Made by a program: the position numbers and the translations under genes. Below, piece after piece: positions 7,448-16,089 of a DNA stretch of 64,000 nucleotides. Each line of letters starts with the position of its first letter. The first letter of the stretch is position 1. The notes below the pieces were generated by a model, which was given only the letters and a program-made list of their open reading frames with translations, made no database searches and had not been told where the DNA came from. This DNA comes from Microlunatus panaciterrae (GTDB lineage: Bacteria; Actinomycetota; Actinomycetes; Propionibacteriales; Propionibacteriaceae), in NCBI RefSeq assembly GCF_016907535.1, contig NZ_JAFBCF010000001.1:3224001-3288000 (forward strand). Reading direction: 5' to 3'.

Positions 7448-8379
7448 TGCCGCACTGGGCACCGGAGCCTGCGGCAGACCTGCACCGGGCGGCCGAGCTC
7501 GGCTGGCCGGACTCGGGTGGTCAGGACGAGCTGACCCAACGTCTGTACCACCAATGGTACGCAGCCCCGGACCCGGACGTCGGACCCGTGGACGTGGATG
7601 AGCTGGGACCGCCGCTGGCCGGTGTGCTGCGCCAGGCTCATGCCGGCAGCAGCCGATGGTTGGAGGCCACGGTGCTGCGGACGGGGGCATCCGGCGTGCT
7701 GGTGGTCGGCCGGCCGGGTGAGCCGGCGCGGGCCGTGGTGCGCGGTGACTACGCCCATCCCGCCGGCTCGCAGCGGTTGGGGATGACGCCGGTCGTCGGC
7801 GAGCGGGTCAGCGTCCGGGACCGCCGCGACGCGCCGCCCACGGAGGGCTGGTGGCGTACCTGGGGGGCCGGCTGGAACTTGATCACGCCGCCCGGCGGGC
7901 TGACCCGGATCTACCTGGCCCCGAGACCGGACCGGTTGCCGGCGCTGCTGCAGCTGCTCACCCGCCTCCTCCTGTCGACCAATGACCCCTGGATGATCAA
8001 GGTCGCGGCCGATCCGGTGGCGCTGCGGCGACCCGACGCCACCGTCGTCTACCTGCCGGTACCGCTGGACCAACTGCGCGACAGCGCACTGCTCGGACAG
8101 CTGTGCAGCGAAGCCGGCGACATGCTGAGACGCCACTCACCGCCATTGACCCTGCGCGTCGCCGCAGGGATCGCCGCAGCAGAGGACCCGGGCGACGGCC
8201 GCAGCTTCGGCGAGCTGTGCTGCTCTCTCGTTGCGGCCGGCATCGCCGGGTCGCAGGCGCGCGACGACGTGCCTGCTGCGGTGGCCGGCCGGTTCCGCGC
8301 CGCCGGTCTCGACCCGGCAGAGCCGTACCTGCGACCCCGACCCGCCGTGCCGCGCCGAACCGTCCCGGAGGAGCGATGA
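7447..8379 (+). CDS. HopA1-domain protein, candidate phospho-Ser/Thr lyase (LanY-like)
   Basis: A 310-residue protein whose pattern fits the HopA1 effector family. It has a RLYHQWY segment (32-38), a WWRTWGAGW segment (135-143), RIYLAP (154-159), then PWMIKVAADP with Lys185, and RRPDATVVYLP (194-204). In class V lanthipeptide biosynthesis a HopA1-domain protein removes phosphate from phospho-Ser/Thr to give dehydroalanine and dehydrobutyrine; in type III effectors the same fold is a phosphothreonine-lyase-like enzyme. Its place between a kinase and a LanC gene fits that role. The gene overlaps both neighbours (TGATG upstream, ATGA downstream), implying coupled translation. Specificity for the repeat tail is inferred. 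Confidence 0.8.
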   Translation: MPHWAPEPAADLHRAAELGWPDSGGQDELTQRLYHQWYAAPDPDVGPVDVDELGPPLAGVLRQAHAGSSRWLEATVLRTGASGVLVVGRPGEPARAVVRGDYAHPAGSQRLGMTPVVGERVSVRDRRDAPPTEGWWRTWGAGWNLITPPGGLTRIYLAPRPDRLPALLQLLTRLLLSTNDPWMIKVAADPVALRRPDATVVYLPVPLDQLRDSALLGQLCSEAGDMLRRHSPPLTLRVAAGIAAAEDPGDGRSFGELCCSLVAAGIAGSQARDDVPAAVAGRFRAAGLDPAEPYLRPRPAVPRRTVPEER

Positions 8380-9722
8380 GAGTGGAGACCCCCGGTGACG
8401 TGTTCACCGCCAGCCGAGCGGTCGCCGATCGGCGTTCAGCGCCCGACGACCCGAGCAGGTCGACAGAACCCCGGCCGGGTGGGCCTGTGCAAGAGCAGCA
8501 GTCGCCCGCTCTGGACCTGCAACGGCTGGTCGAGCGGTGCGCCGACACGCTGGCGGGGGTGGCCTTCCGGGACGGCGAACGGGCGGGCTGGCTGAGCTGG
8601 GAGCTGACCGGCGACGGCAGGCCGACGAGGATGCGCGCCGGCAACCCGACGCTGTACGACGGCGACGCCGGCACCGCCTGGGTCTGTGCCGAGCTGGGGG
8701 TCCTCCTCGGTCGCGACGACCTGGTCGAGCTGGCCCAGCGGGTGATGGCGGACACCTCAACCCGAGCGGCCCAGCTGCCTGCGGGTCTGCTGACCGGACG
8801 GGCCGGGGTCGGCCTGGCTCAGAAGCGCATTGAGGTGCTGACCGGCAGCCGGACCGCCGAGTCGCTCGGAGTCGACCTCGGTTGGGACGGCACCCCGCCG
8901 GGCTCGGCCGACCTCACTTCGGGCGTCGCAGGGCTGCTGGTCGGGGACCTGACCGCTGCACAGGCCGAGACGGCTCTCCTGCTGCTGGAGCGCAGTGCCC
9001 ATGGGGGCCCGGGCGGCTACTGCTGGCCGGAGCCGGAGGCCCCGGATCCGTTGGCCGGGCGTCCACTCTGCGGGCTGGCGCACGGGAACTCCGGCGTCGT
9101 CTGGGCGCTCGCTGAGACCGCTGCGCGGTACGAGGCCCTGGCTCCCCGGGCCGGCGAGCTGATCAGGGAGGCGCTGCGCTGGGAGCGGTCCTGGTTCGAT
9201 CCGGTGCGTGGACGCTGGCCCGACCTCCGCACCGTCCCGCCGTCCCACCCGGCGCTGTGGTGCCATGGGGCCGCGGGCATCGGGGCGGTCCGACTGCGGC
9301 TGCTCGCGCTGTCCGGCCAGGGACTGGAGCTCGGACTTCCGCTCGAGGAGCTGACCGCCGAGGCCGAGCTTGCTGTCCAGGCCTGCGGTCAGGTGCTGGC
9401 CGACTCCGTGCAGCTGGCCCAGGCCCAGGATCCAGCAGCGCTGGCCGGCGGCCTGACCCTGTGCCACGGCCTGGGTGGTCCGCTCGACGTCCTGCTGTCG
9501 GCACACCGGCTCTGGGAGGTCCCCGAGCACCTGGCGGCGGCCCGGTCGATGGCAGTCGCCGTGGCCGACCTACTGGGCCAGAATCCTCTCGACTGGCCTT
9601 CCGGGCTGTCGGCCACGGGCGGCAGCAGCTTGTTCCTCGGCCTGGGTGGAGCAGCACTGGTGCTGGCCCGCGCCGCCTACCCCGACCGGATCGGATCGCC
9701 GGCGCTGCTCGGCATTCGATGA
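8376..9722 (+). CDS. LanC-like zinc-dependent lanthionine cyclase
   Basis: A 448-residue protein with the alpha/alpha-barrel LanC pattern. Successive motifs are LYDGDAGTAW (93-102), LAHGNSG (234-240), WCHGAAGIG (295-303), LCHGLGG (362-368) and a final GLSATGGSSLFLGLGG. Putative zinc ligands are Cys296, Cys363 and His364, and His236 matches the catalytic His of NisC; all are present, so it should be active. LanC enzymes add Cys thiols to dehydrated Ser/Thr. The first 45 residues are a Pro/Ser-rich extension not needed for the fold. The start is the ATG overlapping the lyase stop (ATGA). It is the last gene of the coupled operon. Use of a true zinc LanC beside a HopA1-type lyase is unusual. Confidence 0.88.
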   Translation: MRVETPGDVFTASRAVADRRSAPDDPSRSTEPRPGGPVQEQQSPALDLQRLVERCADTLAGVAFRDGERAGWLSWELTGDGRPTRMRAGNPTLYDGDAGTAWVCAELGVLLGRDDLVELAQRVMADTSTRAAQLPAGLLTGRAGVGLAQKRIEVLTGSRTAESLGVDLGWDGTPPGSADLTSGVAGLLVGDLTAAQAETALLLLERSAHGGPGGYCWPEPEAPDPLAGRPLCGLAHGNSGVVWALAETAARYEALAPRAGELIREALRWERSWFDPVRGRWPDLRTVPPSHPALWCHGAAGIGAVRLRLLALSGQGLELGLPLEELTAEAELAVQACGQVLADSVQLAQAQDPAALAGGLTLCHGLGGPLDVLLSAHRLWEVPEHLAAARSMAVAVADLLGQNPLDWPSGLSATGGSSLFLGLGGAALVLARAAYPDRIGSPALLGIR

Positions 9723-9832
9723 GGCACCGAGCCGTTGGTCCCGACCACAGCGGGTCTTCCTGCTCTGTCGGGGATGGGGACGCCGACGCACGATGGGGCT
9801 GTCAACCACACTGACATCGGCGAAGGGACGAT

Positions 9833-10495
9833 ATGACGACGACCGGCCACACGTCCACAAGGGCCGGTCGACGGCCCGGGCATGAGGGTGGCATCTTCGC
9901 TGACTGGGTGCTGCTCGTCACGATCGGAGAGTTCCTCGGCTTCCTGGCTCCTGCCCTGGTCGGCACGCTGGCTGCTGGCACCAGCCCCTATCGGTTTCTC
10001 TTCGCCATGGTCGCTGCCGGACTGGTGGAGGGGGCGGTGCTGGGCACGGCCCAGTCCGTGGTGCTGCATCGCCGGTGGCCGGCGCTGCGGCGTCGGGACT
10101 GGATCGCGGCAACGACGAGTGCCGCCGGCTTCGCCTGGCTGATCGGCATGCTGCCGAGCACCTTCGACCAGGTCTGGCTGGACTGGCCCACGGCGCTGAC
10201 CGTGGCCGTCGCGGCCGTCCTCGGCTGTCTGATGCTGTTCTCGTTCGGCTTTCTGCAGTGGCGCGTACTGCGTCATCACCTGGCCCGGGCCTGGCGCTGG
10301 ATCCCTGCCGTCGCGATCGGCTGGGCGATCGGCCTCACCGTCCTCCTGGCCGTCGTGCTTCCCCTCTGGCAGCCGGGGCAGTCCGGCATCGTGGTGGCTG
10401 CCATCGGCGCGATCGGCGGCTTGGTGATGGCGGCGTCGATGGCGTTGCTCACCGGGTGGATGCTGAACTGGATGATCAGACACGAGCCTCACTAG
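9833..10495 (+). CDS. Six-helix membrane protein of unknown function
   Basis: A 220-residue protein with about six hydrophobic helices (near residues 24-50, 52-75, 92-112, 122-143, 155-180 and 184-208) and short charged loops. The N-terminus is polar. An AAGGGA box precedes the ATG. It starts 110 bp after the LanC gene on the same strand, so it may be read through from that operon. It has no ABC-transporter or protease motif, so there is no direct evidence that it exports the modified product. I do not recognise the family. Confidence 0.75.
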   Translation: MTTTGHTSTRAGRRPGHEGGIFADWVLLVTIGEFLGFLAPALVGTLAAGTSPYRFLFAMVAAGLVEGAVLGTAQSVVLHRRWPALRRRDWIAATTSAAGFAWLIGMLPSTFDQVWLDWPTALTVAVAAVLGCLMLFSFGFLQWRVLRHHLARAWRWIPAVAIGWAIGLTVLLAVVLPLWQPGQSGIVVAAIGAIGGLVMAASMALLTGWMLNWMIRHEPH

Positions 10496-10539
10496 AGCTT
10501 CACGCATGACCGACCCCGTCGATGCGCTTGGATGGGTCG

Positions 10540-11649
10540 ATGATCGACATCGCTGTGGTCGGGCTCGGGTTCGGTGCAGACTTCGTCCCGCTCTACCAGG
10601 CGCATCCCGATGTTGGGCGGGTGGGCATCGTCGACCCGGACCCGGGCCGGCTGGCCGCCGTTGCAAAACGGTGCCAGGTCGCCGACAGCTACCGCAGCCT
10701 GGAGGACCTGCTGGACAGCAGGGGGTGGGACGCGGTGCACCTGCTCACCCCGGTGGCGCTGCACGCCGACCAGGTGATCAAGGTGCTCGAGTCGGGCCGG
10801 CACTGCGCCTGTGCGGTACCGATGGCCACCAGCCTGGCTGACATCGATCGGATCATCGCGGTCCAGGGCCGGACCGGGAGGACCTACATGATGATGGAGA
10901 CGGCCGTGTGCTCGCGAGAGTTCTTCTACGCCCGGTCGCTGCTCGAGCGGGGACAGCTCGGCCAGCTCAGCTTCTTCCGTGGCGAGCACCTGCAGAACCT
11001 CGACGGCTACCCGCCGTACTGGCTGGGTTTTCCGCCGATGCACTACGTCACCCACGCCTTGTCACCGGCGCTGGCCCTTGCCGACGCCAGGGCCGAGTCG
11101 GTGCGTTGTCTCGGGTCCGGGCTGCTCACACCGCAGCGGCGAGGACTCTCAGGCAATACGTTCGGCACCGAGACGGCGCTCTTCACGCTGCGTCGTCGCT
11201 CACCGGCGTCCCCCGGCGCGGCCGAGGAGGCTCTGGCGGCCAACATCACCGTCTCCTTCTTCCAGCTCGGCCGCAGCTACCTGGAGGGGTTCTCGGTGTA
11301 CGGCGACGCCGGGGCGCTGGAGTGGCCGCAGCTCGAGGGCGGCCCGATGAAGCAGTTCCGCATGTCAGGCCGGACGTCGGGGCAGCGGGGACGACCGGTC
11401 GACGTGATCGACCTGCATCCGCCGGCCGTGACCGGCACCTTGCCGGCGCCCCTGCAGCCGTTCACCGTCTCGGGTGGTCACGGTGGGTCGCACCCGCATC
11501 TGGTGCACGAGTTCGTCCGCAGCCTGGTCGAAGGCCGCCCGCCGGTCGTCGACCACCGGGCGGCCGCGCGGTTCACGGCGCCCGGCATCTGCGCCCACTC
11601 GTCGGCCATGTCCGCCGGTGCCGAGGTCGCGATACCCGACTACGGCTGA
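10540..11649 (+). CDS. Gfo/Idh/MocA family protein lacking the usual EKP lysine
   Basis: A 369-residue Gfo/Idh/MocA protein. The Rossmann start is IAVVGLGFGADFVP, and a VHLLTPVALHADQ segment follows strand 4. The family's EKP motif, whose Lys contacts substrate and cofactor, is replaced by ACAVPMATS near residue 93, so it may bind a sugar derivative without normal dehydrogenase chemistry, or use a different residue. The C-terminal domain has the usual SGGHGGSHPHLVHEF loop. The ATG at 10540 is chosen because translation then begins directly at the Rossmann strand; an ATG six codons upstream is possible. Confidence 0.85.
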   Translation: MIDIAVVGLGFGADFVPLYQAHPDVGRVGIVDPDPGRLAAVAKRCQVADSYRSLEDLLDSRGWDAVHLLTPVALHADQVIKVLESGRHCACAVPMATSLADIDRIIAVQGRTGRTYMMMETAVCSREFFYARSLLERGQLGQLSFFRGEHLQNLDGYPPYWLGFPPMHYVTHALSPALALADARAESVRCLGSGLLTPQRRGLSGNTFGTETALFTLRRRSPASPGAAEEALAANITVSFFQLGRSYLEGFSVYGDAGALEWPQLEGGPMKQFRMSGRTSGQRGRPVDVIDLHPPAVTGTLPAPLQPFTVSGGHGGSHPHLVHEFVRSLVEGRPPVVDHRAAARFTAPGICAHSSAMSAGAEVAIPDYG

Positions 11650-11744
11650 TCCGCCGGCACGGACAGCAGGTCTGTCAGTGCCCGTTCGTAGACTCGAGAG
11701 GCAGTCGCAGCCAGCGACGAGCCCGATCACCAGAAAGTCCACCC

Positions 11745-14700
11745 ATGGCGCCGACGCTCGACCTCGAGACCATCGAAGACCTGGTCGACGTCGGCGCGTT
11801 CGAACGCGGCCGGGAATATGAGCGGCAGGGCAGGGTGCAGTCCTATCGATGGGCTCGGGCGGACACCGTGCTCGAGGGTCACGTCAGCGGGAGCGGCGGC
11901 CAGGCGTACCGGGTGAATGTGATGTTCTCCGACGCCGACGGGCAAACAGTGCCCACGGTCGGAGTCTGCTCCTGCCCGGTGCACGTCAACTGCAAGCACG
12001 TCGTCGCCGTACTGCTGGCGCTCCGACGCGACCTGGAGGGCGGTGGCGGTGGGGACGGCAGGCCTCTGTGGGAGCAGCTGCTCTCAGGACTCGTACCGCG
12101 CGACCACAGGCCGGCGCCGGCCCCGCTGGCCCTTCAGCTGGAGCTGCAACCGACCGCGGACCGATCCAGACTGGCGCTGCACGGCCGGCCACTGGCGATG
12201 GGGTCGAAGGGAAGGTGGATCCGCGGCCGGGTGAGCTGGAGCAGTGTCACCTACGCGCACAGCTACCAGGAGTGGAACCCCGACCATCACCGCATCCTCA
12301 GTGCGATCAACGCGCTGCACGCCACCACCCGCCACCAGTACGGCGCCGACCCGTGGCTCCGGCTGGACCTGCTTCCGATGCGGACCCTCTGGTCACTGCT
12401 GAGGGAGGCCGTCGAGGTCGGGCTGACGCTGCTGCACACTGACGACCGAACTCCGGTCCGGCTGAGCGACACCACCGCCTCGCTGGTGCTCGACCTGCAC
12501 CGCGGCGACGACGAGCTGACCGTGCAGCCAATGACCCGGCTGGGCGAGGAGCCACTCGACGCAGGGGCCTTCGGCTTCCTGGGCGAGCCGGGACAGGCGA
12601 TCGCCTACTGGTCGCCGACGCTGGTGGCGGTCGACAACCGGCTGCAGGACCGACGGTTCTCGCTGGCCCTACTGGACCGCCCGCTGCCGCGGGAGCTGCG
12701 TGGACTGACCGAGCACAAGGGCGGTATCAGCATCCCGGCCGCCGACGCCGGCCGCTTCCTGGACGACTTCTTCCCGGTCCTGCGGTCCAGGATGGAGACG
12801 GTCTCGACGGATCGGTCGTTCGAACCCCCCAGCTTGCCGAGGCCGATGCTGGTCCTCGCGGCGAAGGTGCTGCCGGAGCACCGGCTCGAGGTCGAGTGGT
12901 GCTGGCTCTACCGGCGCAGCGAGGATCCGCCCGGCGTCGGAACGCGACGGGGCCTCCATCCGGTCGTGGTTCAGGGCATCGGGTTGCTGCATCCGATCGG
13001 GACGCACGCTCCGGGCGGGGGCCCAGGAGCCGGCCGTGATGCCGGGGCCGAGACGGCCCTGCTGGAGCGCCTGGACCTCGGAAGGTTCCCCTTCCTGTTC
13101 GAGCAGTCGCCGTCCGGGCCCCGGCTGGCCGAGCGCGTACTGGTGGAGGGGAGCGACACGGTCGAGCTCGTCGGACGGCTGCTGCCCGAGCTGACCGGCC
13201 ACCCCGACGTGCTGGTCGACATCGAGGGCCAGCAGGTCAGCTATCGACAGGCCACCTCCGCGCCGACGATCGAGCTGGCCACCACCGACATCGCCGGCGA
13301 CCGGGACTGGTTCGGGCTGGCCGTGACGATCCGGATCGAGGGCGAGGAGGTCCCGTTCCATGAGGTCTTTCGGGCACTGGCCACCGGCGAGGACACCATG
13401 ATCCTGCCCAGTGGCACCTACTTCTCGCTCGACCATCCCGAGCTGCGCCAGCTGCTGGCGTTGATCGAGGAGGCCAACGCCCTCTCCGACGCCGCCGAAG
13501 GGGAGGTGCGGATCAGCAGGTTCCAGTCGGCGCTGTGGGACGAGCTCGCGACCCTGGCCGTCGTCACTGCGCAGGCCCAGGCGTGGCAGCAGTCGGTCGC
13601 CGGTCTGCGGGAGGGCGCGGAGCTGACCGAGGTACCGCAACCGGTGGGCCTCCAGGCGACGCTGCGGGACTACCAGCGCGAGGGTTTCTGGTGGCTGGCC
13701 TTCCTCTACCAGCATCGGCTGGGTGGCGTGCTGGCCGACGACATGGGCCTGGGCAAGACGCTGCAGACGCTGGCCCTGATCTGCCACGTCCGGGAGCAGG
13801 CCGGTGCATCGGCACGGGACCGACCGCCGTTCCTGGTGGTCGCGCCCACCAGCGTGGTGCCCAACTGGGCCCACGAGTGCCGACGGTTCGCCCCGGGGCT
13901 GCGGGTGGCGGTGATCAGCGAGACCACCGGTCGCGGCCGCTACACGTTGGCCGACGTCGCCGCCGACGCCGACATCGTGGTCACCTCCTATGCGCTGTTC
14001 CGGATCGACTTCGAGGCCTACGACGCCCTCGGCTGGGACGGCCTGGTGCTGGACGAGGCGCAGTTCGTGAAGAACCACCAGTCACGGGCCTACGCCTGCG
14101 TACGGCGACTGTCGACCCCGTTCAAGCTGGCGATCACCGGCACTCCGTTGGAGAACAACCTGATGGAGCTGTGGTCGCTCTTCTCGATCACCGCTCCCGG
14201 TCTGTTCGGCACCCCGGCACAGTTCGGGGACGTCTATCGCCGACCGATCGAGAAGGACGGTGACGTCGAGCTGCTGGCCCGGCTGCGGCGCCGGATCCGG
14301 CCGCTGATGCTGCGCCGGACCAAGGAGCAGGTGGCCTCAGAGCTGCCGCCCAAGCAGGAGCAGGTGGTGGAGCTCGAACTGTTGCCTAGGCATCGTCGGG
14401 TCTACCAGACCCATCTGCAGCGGGAGCGCAAGAAGGTGCTCGGTCTGTTGGATGACCTTGACGAGAACAGGTTCGAGATCTTCCGGTCCCTGACCGCGCT
14501 GCGCCAGCTCAGCCTGGACGCGAGCCTCTACGACGAGAAGTACGCCGACGTCCCGTCGACCAAGCTCGAGGCGTTGCGCGAGCTGCTGGAGGACATTGTG
14601 GCGGAGGGACACCGGGTGTTGATCTTCAGCCAGTTCACCCGGTTCCTGTCCCGGGTACGTGACCTGCTCGACAGCGTCGGGATCGGCTACGCCTATCTGG

Positions 14701-15059
14701 ACGGCAAGACCGGCAACCGTGCCGCCGTGATCGACAGCTTCAGGACCGGAGCCGTTCCGGCCTTCCTGATCAGCCTCAAGGCCGGCGGTTTCGGCCTCAA
14801 CCTCGTCGAGGCCGACTACTGCATCCTGCTCGACCCCTGGTGGAACCCGGCAGCGGAGGCGCAGGCCATCGACCGTGCGCACCGGATCGGTCAGACCAGG
14901 AAGGTGCATGTCTACCGCCTGGTGGCCATCGACACCATCGAGGAGAAGGTGATGGCGCTGAAGGAGAGCAAGATCAAGCTCTTCGACAGCGTGATGGGTG
15001 AGGCGTCGGCCACCTGCTCCCGTCTGACGGCCAAGGACATCCGCGAGCTGTTGAGCTGA
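11745..15059 (+). CDS. SWIM zinc-finger SNF2 family helicase
   Basis: A 1104-residue SNF2 ATPase. An N-terminal SWIM zinc finger has Cys75, Cys77, Cys83 and His85 (VCSCPVHVNCKHVVAVLL). A long middle region (about 150-590) is typical of bacterial SNF2 proteins. The ATPase core has motif I LADDMGLGKTLQT (~663-675), the DEAQ motif VLDEAQFVKN (~767-776), then SQFTRFLSRV, ISLKAGGFGLNL and AIDRAHRIGQ in the C-terminal lobe. It probably translocates on DNA in repair or transcription. The frame stays open far upstream over the Gfo/Idh gene; the ATG at MAPTLDLETIED gives the standard family start. No restriction or modification partner is adjacent. Confidence 0.93.
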   Translation: MAPTLDLETIEDLVDVGAFERGREYERQGRVQSYRWARADTVLEGHVSGSGGQAYRVNVMFSDADGQTVPTVGVCSCPVHVNCKHVVAVLLALRRDLEGGGGGDGRPLWEQLLSGLVPRDHRPAPAPLALQLELQPTADRSRLALHGRPLAMGSKGRWIRGRVSWSSVTYAHSYQEWNPDHHRILSAINALHATTRHQYGADPWLRLDLLPMRTLWSLLREAVEVGLTLLHTDDRTPVRLSDTTASLVLDLHRGDDELTVQPMTRLGEEPLDAGAFGFLGEPGQAIAYWSPTLVAVDNRLQDRRFSLALLDRPLPRELRGLTEHKGGISIPAADAGRFLDDFFPVLRSRMETVSTDRSFEPPSLPRPMLVLAAKVLPEHRLEVEWCWLYRRSEDPPGVGTRRGLHPVVVQGIGLLHPIGTHAPGGGPGAGRDAGAETALLERLDLGRFPFLFEQSPSGPRLAERVLVEGSDTVELVGRLLPELTGHPDVLVDIEGQQVSYRQATSAPTIELATTDIAGDRDWFGLAVTIRIEGEEVPFHEVFRALATGEDTMILPSGTYFSLDHPELRQLLALIEEANALSDAAEGEVRISRFQSALWDELATLAVVTAQAQAWQQSVAGLREGAELTEVPQPVGLQATLRDYQREGFWWLAFLYQHRLGGVLADDMGLGKTLQTLALICHVREQAGASARDRPPFLVVAPTSVVPNWAHECRRFAPGLRVAVISETTGRGRYTLADVAADADIVVTSYALFRIDFEAYDALGWDGLVLDEAQFVKNHQSRAYACVRRLSTPFKLAITGTPLENNLMELWSLFSITAPGLFGTPAQFGDVYRRPIEKDGDVELLARLRRRIRPLMLRRTKEQVASELPPKQEQVVELELLPRHRRVYQTHLQRERKKVLGLLDDLDENRFEIFRSLTALRQLSLDASLYDEKYADVPSTKLEALRELLEDIVAEGHRVLIFSQFTRFLSRVRDLLDSVGIGYAYLDGKTGNRAAVIDSFRTGAVPAFLISLKAGGFGLNLVEADYCILLDPWWNPAAEAQAIDRAHRIGQTRKVHVYRLVAIDTIEEKVMALKESKIKLFDSVMGEASATCSRLTAKDIRELLS

Positions 15060-15174
15060 GGCTCGACCGGTCCGCGGTCGGTTAGCGGCTACGGTGGGAC
15101 CCGATCTTCCCTGCTGGACTTCGCGTACGCAGCGCGGCGGCCCGGCAGGAGCCGAGCACCAGCCGAAGGACGTC

Positions 15175-16056
15175 ATGACCGCACCAAGATCATCCCCATC
15201 ACCCGCCGCCCCGGACGGCCGCGACGCCCGTCGCGACGTCGCGGACGTCGGCGAGCTGGCGTTCTCGGCACATCTGCAGCGGGTCGCGACGGCTGCGGCG
15301 CACGGGGTGCGCGACTATCTCCGCGACGCCTTCGCCGATGTGCAGGATGTCTCGCTGAAGAAGAACTTCCAGGACCTCGTCACCCGACACGACCGGGAGG
15401 CCGAGGAGATGCTCAGCTCGGCCCTGCTGGCGGCGATCCCGGACTCAGGCGTCCTGGGGGAGGAGGGTGGTCGCACCGGCGACGGGGCGGTCGAGTGGAT
15501 CGTCGACCCGATTGACGGTACGTCGAACTTCGCCATGGGCGTGCCACACTTTGCGGTGTCGATCGGCGCCGCCCTGGACGGCAGGATGCTCGCCGGGGTG
15601 ATCTTCGAGCCGTTGCGGGACGTCACCTATGCCGCCAGCCTCGCCGGGGCCAGCAGGAACGGGGTGCCGATGCGGAGCCGAGGTGCGGTGCGTGACCGGG
15701 AGGCGCTGCTGCTGACCTCCTTCCCGGGGCCGGACCTGCTACGCGACGACGAGGCCGCCGGGCAGTCGCTGGCCACCTACCGTCAGCTGGTCCGAAGCTT
15801 CGCGAGCATGCGCCGGCTCGGCTGCACGACGCTGTCGCTGTGCCTGGTGGCGGAGGGCGCTGCAGCTGCCGCCTACGGCTTCGGGATCAATCCCTGGGAC
15901 GTCGCGGCCGGCTACCTCATCGTCGAACAGGCCGGGGGCAGCTATCTGCCACTGGGGGCTGAGTCGGCGGCGAAAGCGCCGTGGCTGGCACCCGGCTATC
16001 TGGCGACGGTCGCCGACTACGACCTTGCGTCGTCGGCGCTCTCGGCCCTGCTCTGA
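15175..16056 (+). CDS. Inositol monophosphatase family phosphatase
   Basis: A 293-residue protein of the lithium-sensitive phosphatase superfamily. Metal-binding motifs are present in order: GEEGG (~95-99), IVDPIDGTSNFAMG (~110-123) and NPWDVAAGYLIVEQAGG (~239-255). Substrates in the family include inositol-1-phosphate, histidinol phosphate and other sugar phosphates, and this sequence does not decide between them. The N-terminal 30 residues are a polar extension. A GAAGGA box precedes the ATG at MTAPRSS. It is a single gene downstream of the helicase. Confidence 0.92.
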   Translation: MTAPRSSPSPAAPDGRDARRDVADVGELAFSAHLQRVATAAAHGVRDYLRDAFADVQDVSLKKNFQDLVTRHDREAEEMLSSALLAAIPDSGVLGEEGGRTGDGAVEWIVDPIDGTSNFAMGVPHFAVSIGAALDGRMLAGVIFEPLRDVTYAASLAGASRNGVPMRSRGAVRDREALLLTSFPGPDLLRDDEAAGQSLATYRQLVRSFASMRRLGCTTLSLCLVAEGAAAAAYGFGINPWDVAAGYLIVEQAGGSYLPLGAESAAKAPWLAPGYLATVADYDLASSALSALL

Positions 16057-16089
16057 GTCTCGTCGCCGACGAACCCTCGGTCGGGTGGA

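Noticed and set aside
10908-11744. Upstream in-frame extension of the SNF2 gene
   Set aside because: It overlaps the Gfo/Idh gene in another frame and lacks any helicase or SWIM homology.
12669-14078. 469-codon minus-strand frame inside the SNF2 gene
   Set aside because: It lies entirely opposite conserved helicase motifs and has no recognisable feature.
15063-15079. CGACCG-N5-CGGTCG hairpin after the SNF2 gene
   Set aside because: A six-base stem in such G+C-rich DNA is expected by chance and has no U tract.
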